Assembly (NCBI GenBank): GCA_023129815.1
Contig: JAGMBH010000022.1
Span: forward strand, 1-8,941
Reading direction: 5' to 3'
Source: Dehalococcoidia bacterium
GTDB lineage: Bacteria; Chloroflexota; Dehalococcoidia; GIF9; AB-539-J10
DNA: 8,941 bases
The position numbers were made by a program, and so were the translations under genes. The notes below the pieces were generated by a model. The model was given only the letters and a program-made list of their open reading frames with translations, made no database searches and was not told the origin of the DNA. Positions 1 through 4,810 of the stretch are shown piece after piece (positions within the stretch are counted from its first letter, which is position 1; each line of letters starts with the position of its first letter).

Positions 1-152
1 CTAAAATGAAGCAAAACAGCTATGGCAGAAATGCTGCCCTCATTGGCGAGGTAACCGATGCTCACCCCAGCAAAGTGATAATGAAGACAAAGCTAGGTCC
101 CTCACGAATTGTTGATATGCTTTCCGGAGAGCTATTACCACGGATATGTTAG
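1..152 (+). CDS. hypE: HypE, [NiFe]-hydrogenase maturation protein, C-terminal end (5' partial)
   Basis: The frame is open from the left edge and codes for about 49 residues before TAG at 150-152. The end reads Ile-Gly-Glu-Val-Thr, then Ile-Val-Asp-Met-Leu-Ser-Gly-Glu, and closes with Pro-Arg-Ile-Cys and a stop. That C-terminal PRIC with an invariant last cysteine is the hallmark of HypE, which takes a carbamoyl group from HypF on this cysteine and dehydrates it to the thiocyanate used as the cyanide ligand of the NiFe(CN)2CO centre. It acts in the cytoplasm. Most of the gene lies outside the window, so the purM-like ATP-binding domains cannot be seen. acpS starts just after or overlapping the stop, suggesting translational coupling. 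The organism therefore probably makes a [NiFe]-hydrogenase. Confidence 0.82.
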   Translation, partial: KMKQNSYGRNAALIGEVTDAHPSKVIMKTKLGPSRIVDMLSGELLPRIC

Positions 153-166
153 GCGAAGGAGGCAAG

Positions 167-526
167 GTGCTTTCGATTGGCGTAGATATAATAGAAGTAG
201 AGCGAATTGAGTCAGCAATTAGACAATGGGACAAGCGTTTTTTAAATCGAATTTACACCGAAGCTGAGCGCAAGATTTGTCAAGGTAGAATTCCAGCCCT
301 AGCCGCCCGATTCGCCGGCAAGGAAGCAGTGATGAAGGTCTTAGGCACCGGCACCAAAGGTGTTGGCTGGCAAGAAATCGAGATTCTGGCTGATGCTCAG
401 GGTAAGCCATTGGTGCAACTCTATGGTAAAGCTAGAGAGAGAGCCAAAAAGTTAAACTTAACTGAATTCTCCATCAGCCTTTCCGATACCAAGCAATACG
501 CTGTAGCTGCAGCTGTAGCAAGTTAA
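167..526 (+). CDS. acpS: Holo-[acyl-carrier-protein] synthase (AcpS)
   Basis: Transfers 4'-phosphopantetheine from CoA to a serine of apo-ACP, activating it for fatty-acid synthesis in the cytoplasm. From GTG 167 the protein is 119 residues, the usual AcpS length, and opens with the family signature (Gly-Val-Asp-Ile-Ile-Glu, residues 5-10). The second signature, Arg-Phe-Ala-Gly-Lys-Glu-Ala, covers residues 48-54. Asp7 and Glu53 match the Mg2+-binding acidic residues. The C-terminal Ser-Ile-Ser-x-Ser-Asp strand (102-107) lacks the His often found there. An in-frame ATG at 146 would overlap the hypE stop but has no Shine-Dalgarno site and adds seven atypical residues. GTG 167 has AAGGAGG at 156-162 with a short 4-nt spacer, so I prefer it. 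The start remains uncertain; the function is clear. Confidence 0.93.
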   Translation: MLSIGVDIIEVERIESAIRQWDKRFLNRIYTEAERKICQGRIPALAARFAGKEAVMKVLGTGTKGVGWQEIEILADAQGKPLVQLYGKARERAKKLNLTEFSISLSDTKQYAVAAAVAS

Positions 527-553
527 AGCTGCCTTCCTACTAATGAGCACGAG

Positions 554-568
554 CCTCTGCTATAATGG
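554..568 (+). repeat. Left copy of 15-mer shared with the comM promoter
   Basis: CCTCTGCTATAATGG occurs here and again at 5171-5185. Similarity continues weakly on both sides (GA two bases upstream in both copies, and about six of ten positions downstream). It contains TGCTATAAT, an extended -10. The transcript from this copy would meet only a four-codon ORF (ATG 572), so this copy looks like a displaced or duplicated promoter fragment, perhaps a footprint of insertion at the comM start. Confidence 0.5.
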
Positions 569-596
569 TCAATGGTCTTGCAATAGATTGCTGCTT

Positions 597-746
597 TCAC
601 TTCTCCATCTTCCTTTCAATTTTCTCTTTAATAGCCTCTTCAAGCTACTGCCCTAGGGTCTTCTTTTGAGTTATTGCGGCAATGCGAGCTTGGTGAAGAA
701 TGCTGAGCTTAATCTTGATGCTATGGGCTACTCTTGGCTCCTCCAT
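597..746 (-). pseudogene. Small ribbon-helix-helix-type protein, interrupted by amber codon
   Basis: Minus-strand ATG at 746 opens a 34-codon frame ending in TAG at 647-645. The same frame continues for 15 more codons to TGA at 599-597. The full reading is Met-Glu-Glu-Pro-Arg-Val-Ala-His-Ser-Ile-Lys-Ile-Lys, then a helix with His-Gln-Ala-Arg-Ile-Ala-Ala, then Lys-Lys-Thr-Leu-Gly-Gln-(stop)-Leu-Glu-Glu-Ala-Ile-Lys-Glu-Lys-Ile-Glu. In small RHH/CopG-like regulators the Gln is normally followed by Trp, so a TGG-to-TAG change explains the break. The frame downstream stays intact, which points to a recent single-base lesion. Its start overlaps a possible ParA relic, so it may once have been the DNA-binding partner of a partition-like pair. 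The family assignment is by eye. Confidence 0.5.
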
Positions 747-834
747 TACTCAAAGGGTCATGAAGGTTGATTGGAGGTCTTTTTCCTAGGCAAATTACCC
801 TTGATAGTAAAAATCGAGGAATCTCAAAGTAATC
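721..834 (-). pseudogene. Possible ParA-like ATPase C-terminal remnant
   Basis: A 37-codon minus-strand open stretch between TGA (837-835) and TAG (723-721) encodes Phe-Glu-Ile-Pro-Arg, then Leu-Leu-Ser-Arg, Leu-Gly-Lys-Arg-Pro-Pro-Ile, and Asp-Pro-Leu-Ser-Asn-Gly-Gly-Ala. The order matches the C-terminal part of ParA/Soj proteins (IPR, then LS, then GK-P, then DPxSxGA). There is no start codon, no P-loop region and no room for one, because the TIR-gene promoter and start lie just beyond. It overlaps the start of the small RHH relic in another frame, as coupled genes often do. The match is short and could be chance. Confidence 0.3.
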
Positions 835-847
835 TCAATTGTAAAAC

Positions 848-876
848 TTGACTTTCTGGAAAGGATGATTTATAAT
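848..876 (+). promoter_or_regulatory. Sigma70 promoter of the TIR-domain gene
   Basis: TTGACT at 848-853 (five of six to consensus) and TATAAT at 871-876 (six of six) are separated by exactly 17 bp. A second TATAAT sits at 889-894. The Shine-Dalgarno AAGGAGG at 899-905 is 5 nt before ATG 911. This is a near-consensus constitutive promoter and strong ribosome site, so the TIR gene appears to be a well-expressed single-gene unit. Confidence 0.75.
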
Positions 877-910
877 TTCCACAAAGTCTATAATAGACAA
901 GGAGGACAAA

Positions 911-1921
911 ATGGGTATAGAAGATGAGATTCGCGAGCTGCTCCTACAAGGGAATCCCCCTCGGGACTTGATTCAGCGGGGGTATAAGAAATCTACCATA
1001 TACAAAGTTTACAACTCTTTGACCACTAATTCCGTTCCTATTTCTCAGTCCACCTGGTTAGTAGAGGGGATAACATTCAGCAGAGGTAGGTTTCTCCCTG
1101 GAGAGATTGCCCAGGTGAGCTTTGAGCTAAGAAATAACTCACCTGCGGACTTATATGTGTATCGAACAGGAGTTCAACCAGAGTGGTTATACCAAGAAAA
1201 TACATGGTACCCACAAGAACTTAGAATCTTGGTGGCACCGGGGGAAAGGAAAAAAATTAGTGTAAGTTTTCCTATACCCGCTTTGGCACTCGGCGAATAC
1301 GAGATGGTATTCGGCTTAGAGGGTCAATTCCTTCCACCTAATTTAAGGTTCGTTCCTACTGTTAACTCTCCTTTGTGGACTACCCCGGCAACTATTGAAA
1401 TTAAGTATCCAGTCAGCTGCCAAGTTTTTATATCCCATAGTGTCCAAAACCTCTCCTTAGTTCGACAACTTCAGGAATATTTAGACAATTTTGGAGTTGC
1501 GGGAATTATAGCGGAAGATATAAGCCAGCCAGGAGCCATTCTTGAGGACAAATTTGAGAGGATGATTAAAGAGTCTAATTATTTCCTTGGCCTGCTAACC
1601 TACGAGGCATTGCAATCCGAGCGTGTGACAAAAGAACATAATTATGCCTTTAAGATTCAAAAGCCTATGATACTTCTCAAAGAGGAAGGCGTTAATGTAG
1701 AAAGCCCAGTTGAGTGGGTTAGCTTTTCAAGGCATGACCCTATAGAAGTCTCAGCAGCTAGAGTTTTTGAAGCAATAGAAAAAATTCAGCAAAGGGCAAA
1801 AGACCAGAGTCTCCCACGACCTTCATCACCTCCGCCAGCTTTAGCTGTAGGGATATTAGCGTTTCTAGCCGGGCTTGCGCTTGGATGGGACAAAGGAAAA
1901 CGAAGGCAAAAAACTTCTTAA
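911..1921 (+). CDS. TIR-domain protein with N-terminal HTH-like, beta-sandwich and C-terminal membrane segment
   Basis: 336 residues. Residues 1-37 resemble a small helix-turn-helix (Ile-Arg-Glu-Leu-Leu near 7-11, then Gly-Tyr-Lys-Lys-Ser-Thr-Ile-Tyr-Lys-Val-Tyr). Residues 48-150 are strand-rich with Pro-Gly-Glu, Leu-Arg-Asn-Asn and Ala-Pro-Gly-Glu-Arg turns, like an Ig/CARDB-type beta sandwich. Residues 170-290 form a TIR domain: strand A is Val-Phe-Ile-Ser-His-Ser (172-177), a Glu-Asp-Ile-x-Gln-Pro-Gly loop follows at 202-208, and Ser-Glu-Arg-Val-Thr-Lys-Glu-His sits at 236-243. Glu242 is the probable NADase glutamate. After a Pro-rich linker (302-309) comes a hydrophobic helix (310-325) and a basic tail, suggesting membrane anchoring. 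Prokaryotic TIR proteins often cleave or cyclise NAD+ in phage defence; that role here is inferred. No Thoeris ThsA, CBASS or Argonaute partner is adjacent. ATG 911 has a strong Shine-Dalgarno site. Confidence 0.85.
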   Translation: MGIEDEIRELLLQGNPPRDLIQRGYKKSTIYKVYNSLTTNSVPISQSTWLVEGITFSRGRFLPGEIAQVSFELRNNSPADLYVYRTGVQPEWLYQENTWYPQELRILVAPGERKKISVSFPIPALALGEYEMVFGLEGQFLPPNLRFVPTVNSPLWTTPATIEIKYPVSCQVFISHSVQNLSLVRQLQEYLDNFGVAGIIAEDISQPGAILEDKFERMIKESNYFLGLLTYEALQSERVTKEHNYAFKIQKPMILLKEEGVNVESPVEWVSFSRHDPIEVSAARVFEAIEKIQQRAKDQSLPRPSSPPPALAVGILAFLAGLALGWDKGKRRQKTS

Positions 1922-1977
1922 ATAAGATATTAAGTAGAAAAAAGGTAAAAGAGGAATTTTTGAAAGGGATTTGGTTG

Positions 1978-2040
1978 TTATACTAATTTGGCTTGTTTGC
2001 CTTCGTCTTCAAATCCGCACTTAGGGCATTTTACTTTCAT
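1978..2040 (-). CDS. Tiny zinc-knuckle ORF (20 aa)
   Basis: ATG at 2040 is preceded by an AGAGG ribosome site and follows the nuclease stop by 33 bp on the same strand. The 20-residue product has one Cys-Pro-Lys-Cys-Gly knuckle (Cys5, Cys8) followed by acidic and basic residues, then TAA. One CxxC pair can bind zinc only with another pair, by dimerising or in a longer protein, so this may be the start of a truncated zinc-ribbon gene or a real microprotein at the end of the nuclease operon. Confidence 0.35.
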   Translation of the reverse strand: MKVKCPKCGFEDEGKQAKLV

Positions 2041-2073
2041 AGGTTACCTCTTATTGGTTTATTGAGTATTTCG

Positions 2074-3297
2074 CTAGACTGATTCTCGCAATTCCCGAAT
2101 CAGTTTACTCAGAACAACCTCTGGCTCATTTCCAGCTTGCTTTAGGGCTACCATCTCTTCAAGATCAGCATCGCTGAGGCAGATTATCATCTCGTCGTGG
2201 TGTAACCATCTATCAAATTGTTCCTTCTTGGCAGACTTACTTGGTCCTCTGCGAGATATTATTAAACCAAAGTTGCCTAGCTTCTTGGCGCCAAAATACT
2301 TTGATGTTATTACAACCTGGTCTTTGGGAAGCTCGTCCCCATAATTCTTCGCATCAACTATTATGTGTGACGCTGAGTAACTGATTTGTAGGTATCCCCA
2401 AAATCCACCTTCTCCAAGGGACATAGGATAGATAATATCCCTTCTATGCAGCCCCCCTTCAGTTCGCGACTCTTCCATTGGATCCAATAAAGGGGGGACA
2501 AAGCAAAATGTGAGAATATCCTTACACATAGATTGGTACTGATACCAGCACTCCTGCCCAGAAGGAATCGTCTTCAGCTTGGTGATCAGTGGATTCTCGG
2601 ATGGTTTTATAACAACGCTTTCTCGCTCAATGGGGAAATATGAAGTGGGGACCATAGAAATGCTTCGCAAAATGCCCTCATTAGCGAGTTTTATGTTTGT
2701 TAAGCTGTCTAGGTAGCTTTGTGGCAATTGAAAATAAGCCATGCGTTTGATCTGATCTTGTAATTGGGATGTAAAGCGAGTGGATGCGGCATTAACCTGC
2801 TGTGCGATGTTTTCGAAAACACCTTTTGGTATTGTGATTTCAAGTTGCTTGGCAGCAATGCCTTGAAAAAAATTCTTGGGTATTAAATTAGCTAAGATAG
2901 TATTCTGCTTCTCAATAGAAATCCTAAGCGATTTCTCCAATGCCTCATAGGGTTCCCACAAAGGTTTAATTGTACGGGCTACTTCTTGGTCCTTATCATT
3001 CCTAAGCGTTTGCAATAAATCTAAGTGAAGCCCCCAAGGAATCCTCGACTTGCTTACGAGATCTGTAGCGATCTTTCGTCTGATGTCTACCGGATTATTT
3101 GGGAGCACCATCTCTTTGAGCAAATCATCTGCCTCTCGTGGAACAACAGAGTAATTGTTAAATATAAGAGTAACTGCCTCTATTTTCTCTAGTTCGGATC
3201 TTCTTACTAATTCTTGGATTTTTCCCCAGAGAAATAAATCGGGCTGACTCTTCGTGATAAGTGCCCCTTTGTGTTTTTTGCTACGCTTTCCATCCAT
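2074..3297 (-). CDS. PD-(D/E)XK nuclease-domain protein with HEAT-like N-terminus
   Basis: 407 residues from ATG 3297, with AGGAGG seven bases upstream. Residues 1-15 are Lys-rich. Residues 20-120 are helical with a HEAT-like pattern (Asp-Ile-Arg-Arg-Lys-Ile-Ala, Leu-Leu-x-Thr-Leu-Arg-Asn-Asp-Lys-Asp-x-Glu-Val-Ala). Residues 120-235 are a linker, partly coiled-coil. Residues 245-350 fit a restriction-endonuclease-like fold: Glu249 in the first helix, Arg-Arg-Asp-Ile-Ile-Tyr (Asp287), the core Ile-Val-Asp-Ala-Lys-Asn (Asp315 and Lys317), Gln327, then Gly-x-Phe-Gly-Leu-Ile-Ile-Ser-Arg. The catalytic D...DxK set looks intact, so it is probably an active DNase. Substrate and trigger are unknown; no methyltransferase is beside it, so a classical restriction-modification role is unlikely. 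It lies downstream of hicA-hicB-luxR and convergent with the TIR gene. Confidence 0.75.
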   Translation of the reverse strand: MDGKRSKKHKGALITKSQPDLFLWGKIQELVRRSELEKIEAVTLIFNNYSVVPREADDLLKEMVLPNNPVDIRRKIATDLVSKSRIPWGLHLDLLQTLRNDKDQEVARTIKPLWEPYEALEKSLRISIEKQNTILANLIPKNFFQGIAAKQLEITIPKGVFENIAQQVNAASTRFTSQLQDQIKRMAYFQLPQSYLDSLTNIKLANEGILRSISMVPTSYFPIERESVVIKPSENPLITKLKTIPSGQECWYQYQSMCKDILTFCFVPPLLDPMEESRTEGGLHRRDIIYPMSLGEGGFWGYLQISYSASHIIVDAKNYGDELPKDQVVITSKYFGAKKLGNFGLIISRRGPSKSAKKEQFDRWLHHDEMIICLSDADLEEMVALKQAGNEPEVVLSKLIRELRESV

Positions 3298-3333
3298 GAT
3301 ATGTCCTCCTGTATCCCAAAGCTAATCTGCCCC

Positions 3334-3399
3334 CTACTTCATTGGCCAGTTGGGAATCAGAGCGTCTATCTCTTCCACCAGGCGAAGGGCCTCTCTCAT
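3334..3399 (-). CDS. Tiny ORF (21 aa) coupled to the 41-aa ORF
   Basis: ATG at 3399 overlaps the preceding stop as TGATG, and the ORF ends at TAG 3336-3334, shortly before the nuclease ribosome site. The product is a short amphipathic helix ending Ile-Pro-Asn-Trp-Pro-Met-Lys. It may be translated by termination-reinitiation, or it may be the displaced C-terminus of the 41-aa ORF after a frameshift. Joined, the two would make one helical protein of about 62 residues. I do not recognise it. Confidence 0.25.
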   Translation of the reverse strand: MREALRLVEEIDALIPNWPMK

Positions 3400-3524
3400 C
3401 AAGCTTCGTTTCCAAAAGATGCCTCTATGATCTGCCTTTCCTCTTTAGTTAGCTTGTAAAGGTCATAGAGTTGCTCAACGCTGAAATTTACTCCTCTGCC
3501 AATAACAACACTTTCACTAGGCAT
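3399..3524 (-). CDS. Small unrecognised ORF (41 aa) with strong ribosome site
   Basis: ATG at 3524 has AAGGAGG with a 7-nt spacer, the best ribosome site of the three tiny ORFs. The product begins Met-Pro-Ser-Glu-Ser-Val-Val-Ile-Gly-Arg-Gly-Val, and continues Glu-Gln-Leu-Tyr-Asp-Leu-Tyr-Lys-Leu-Thr-Lys-Glu-Glu-Arg-Gln-Ile-Ile-Glu. The Leu-Tyr-x-Leu-Thr-x-Glu-Glu pattern is reminiscent of C-terminal ends of some type II restriction-modification methylases, so it could be a fragment of such a gene, but the good start site argues for translation as it stands. It lies between the hicB-luxR fusion and the nuclease on the same strand, and its stop overlaps the next tiny ORF. Confidence 0.4.
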   Translation of the reverse strand: MPSESVVIGRGVNFSVEQLYDLYKLTKEERQIIEASFGNEA

Positions 3525-3549
3525 TGTATCGCCTCCTTCTTAATTTCCA

Positions 3550-3651
3550 TCAAAACGAGGGCATCACTCTAGTGATGGCTTCAACGCTTTGACTCAACTT
3601 TATCATATTTGCCAGCCCATATAAGCCCAGGAACCTCTTATCATTCTTCAT
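3550..3651 (-). CDS. Small unrecognised ORF (33 aa)
   Basis: ATG at 3651 has AAGGAG about 10 nt upstream, and the frame ends at TGA 3552-3550. The product is Met-Lys-Asn-Asp-Lys-Arg-Phe-Leu-Gly-Leu-Tyr-Gly, then Met-Ile-Lys-Leu-Ser-Gln, and ends Val-Met-Pro-Ser-Phe. It has no family that I recognise. It begins about 70 bp after the hicB-luxR stop and could be an operon microprotein, a leader peptide or a relic. Confidence 0.25.
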   Translation of the reverse strand: MKNDKRFLGLYGLANMIKLSQSVEAITRVMPSF

Positions 3652-3721
3652 TTCTTACTATCTCCTTGGAGACTCAATAGGCGATTGGATAATGCGCAAC
3701 TTTCCATAACTATGCTATCAA

Positions 3722-4417
3722 TCATCGCATGCTGCCCTCCTTTATGGCCGCCACTACTGCCTGAGTGCGGGCATTAACATTAAGTTTACGCACTATAGAG
3801 TTAATATGCTGTTTAATGGTTTGCTCGCTGACACCCAGCACTTCGGCAATCTGCTTATTGTGATAGCCTAGCGCCATATAATTGAGGATCCCTGACTCTC
3901 TAGTGGTGAGCGATGAAATGAAAGGTGCTGTTTCTCTTTCCCTGGCAAGCTCCCGAAATCGCTCCTGAAATTGCTGTAGTAGAAATTGCTGTAGTATTTG
4001 TTCAGCAGTCTGCGGTCTCGAAACAAATTGAACCCGAGAAAGAATAGCCTCTCTCTGAACTCCTGCCGCCAGTAAACTGGTGATATACTGATTTAAGCTC
4101 ACTCTTTCTTGTTTAGCGGCACGAGACAAAACACGGTGGAGACTTCTGGGAATTCTTATCAAGATTTTCCCACTATATTCCTCCATATCCCTGGGTAAGG
4201 GAACGTCATGACCATCGTTAAAAGCTGCTTCGATCCAACACTGCTTAGCATCCTCGATAGCTTCAAAGACCTCTTCCAAGGTTTCGCCCTGAGTCATACA
4301 TCCTGGGAGCTCTTCAATCTCAGCAACGAACCCACCATCGGGATCGGGATGAATAGTAACCGGATAGTGCAGATTTAGATAAAAATCCAGGTCTTTACGC
4401 GTTGTGTTGCTTCTCAT
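3722..4417 (-). CDS. hicB: HicB-like antitoxin fused to a LuxR-type HTH
   Basis: 231 residues, about twice the usual HicB length or more. Residues 11-78 are a HicB partial RNase-H-like fold (Tyr-Pro-Val-Thr-Ile-His-x-Asp, Gly-Gly-Phe-Val-Ala-Glu-Ile-Glu-Glu-Leu-Pro-Gly-Cys, then Gln-Gly-Glu-Thr-Leu-Glu-Glu). Residues 82-121 are a ribbon-helix-helix (Gly-Lys-Ile-Leu-Ile-Arg-Ile-Pro, Ser-Leu-Asn-Gln-Tyr-Ile). A Gln/Arg/Glu-rich coiled-coil linker follows (136-164). Residues 169-227 are a LuxR/GerE HTH (Leu-Thr-Thr-Arg-Glu, Asn-Lys-Gln-Ile-Ala-Glu-Val-Leu-Gly-Val-Ser, Thr-Ile-Lys-Gln-His). HicB neutralises the HicA mRNase and represses the operon; an extra LuxR domain gives two DNA-binding modules in one chain, with no receiver or autoinducer domain. 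Its start overlaps the hicA end by 23 bp, so the pair is coupled. The gene symbol covers only the HicB part. Confidence 0.88.
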   Translation of the reverse strand: MRSNTTRKDLDFYLNLHYPVTIHPDPDGGFVAEIEELPGCMTQGETLEEVFEAIEDAKQCWIEAAFNDGHDVPLPRDMEEYSGKILIRIPRSLHRVLSRAAKQERVSLNQYITSLLAAGVQREAILSRVQFVSRPQTAEQILQQFLLQQFQERFRELARERETAPFISSLTTRESGILNYMALGYHNKQIAEVLGVSEQTIKQHINSIVRKLNVNARTQAVVAAIKEGSMR

Positions 4418-4655
4418 ACCATTCCTCCAATCCTAAGCGTTCTATGAGCTTTCTGACGTAAACTCGCTTTACTCGCCGACCCTTGACCGTGGGCACAGTA
4501 ATGGGATACTCACCTGGCTTGGCAAAAACCTTATGCCCACTTTTAGAGGGCTGTTCCTCATAACCAAATCCGTCCAACACCTTAACTACGTCTTGAAATG
4601 AGACCTCGGCTGGCTCCCTTAGAAAGAGCATTACCAATTTTTCAAGCCGCATCAT
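4395..4655 (-). CDS. hicA: HicA-family mRNA interferase toxin
   Basis: 86 residues, typical of HicA. The small dsRBD-like fold is visible: Val-Ser-Phe-Gln-Asp-Val-Val-Lys-Val-Leu-Asp-Gly-Phe-Gly-Tyr (18-32), Lys-Ser-Gly-His-Lys-Val-Phe (38-44), Ile-Thr-Val-Pro (52-55), then Val-Lys-x-Val-Tyr-Val-Arg-Lys-Leu-Ile and Leu-Gly-Leu-Glu-Glu-Trp-Tyr. His41 is the expected catalytic histidine; the usual Gly-Ser-His is Ser-Gly-His here. HicA cleaves mRNA in the cytoplasm until bound by HicB. ATG 4655 is preceded by GAGG eight bases upstream; a following ATG at 4652 is an alternative. Toxin first, antitoxin second is the normal hicAB order. The promoter overlaps a palindrome that is probably the autoregulatory operator. 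Confidence 0.88.
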   Translation of the reverse strand: MMRLEKLVMLFLREPAEVSFQDVVKVLDGFGYEEQPSKSGHKVFAKPGEYPITVPTVKGRRVKRVYVRKLIERLGLEEWYEKQHNA

Positions 4656-4666
4656 CCATCATCCTC

Positions 4667-4688
4667 ATGATATTATATATAATATCAT
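4667..4688. promoter_or_regulatory. 22-bp perfect palindrome, probable HicB operator
   Basis: The half-site ATGATATTATA is followed directly by its exact reverse complement. The centre is 22 bp before the hicA ATG and it covers the -10 of the predicted hicA promoter. Toxin-antitoxin antitoxins with RHH or HTH domains usually bind such sites to repress their own operon, so the HicB-RHH-LuxR product is the likely ligand. Its A/T richness raises the chance of an accidental palindrome, but 11 perfect paired positions is long. Confidence 0.7.
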
Positions 4689-4708
4689 TCTATTGCAAAT
4701 CACGTCAA
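4679..4708 (-). promoter_or_regulatory. Promoter of the hicA-hicB-luxR operon
   Basis: On the minus strand TTGACG (4708-4703) and TATTAT (4684-4679) are 18 bp apart; each matches five of six consensus positions. The -10 lies inside the 22-bp palindrome, a layout suited to repression by the antitoxin. Transcription would start near 4672, about 17 bases before the hicA ATG. Confidence 0.6.
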
Positions 4709-4810
4709 TAGCCATACCCTAGCAAAGCTACTTACCTTTGATTATTTAAATTATATCTTTTAGATGGCATTTCCAATAGGTTATAGGAGGAGGTTTTCAG
4801 TAAGACAAGT

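Larger units (their letters stand above)
527..910. other. Intergenic region with decayed genes and the TIR-gene promoter
   Basis: This 384-bp stretch has no intact gene of normal size. On the minus strand it holds an interrupted ribbon-helix-helix ORF (597-746) and a likely ParA C-terminal relic (721-834). On the plus strand it holds an extended -10 motif (558-566) identical in a 15-mer to the comM promoter, and a full sigma70 promoter for the TIR gene (848-876). No terminator is evident after acpS. Confidence 0.6.

Noticed and set aside
40..234. Minus-strand 64-codon ORF at the left edge
   Set aside because: Antisense to the hypE end and acpS start; no supporting signal.
911..1921. Thoeris system
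   Set aside because: A TIR gene is present but no ThsA (SIR2/SLOG or similar) gene is in the window, and the domain order differs from ThsB.
3271..3459. Plus-strand 62-codon ORF between nuclease and small ORFs
   Set aside because: No ribosome site; lies across the nuclease start and tiny minus-strand ORFs that have better signals.
3399..3524. Intact restriction-modification methylase
   Set aside because: Only a short Leu-Tyr-x-Leu-Thr-like stretch resembles methylase ends; no SAM-binding or catalytic motif exists on either strand nearby.
4785..4793. Orphan AGGAGGAGG as ribosome site of a plus-strand gene
   Set aside because: No start codon or open frame of useful length follows; it may be chance or debris.
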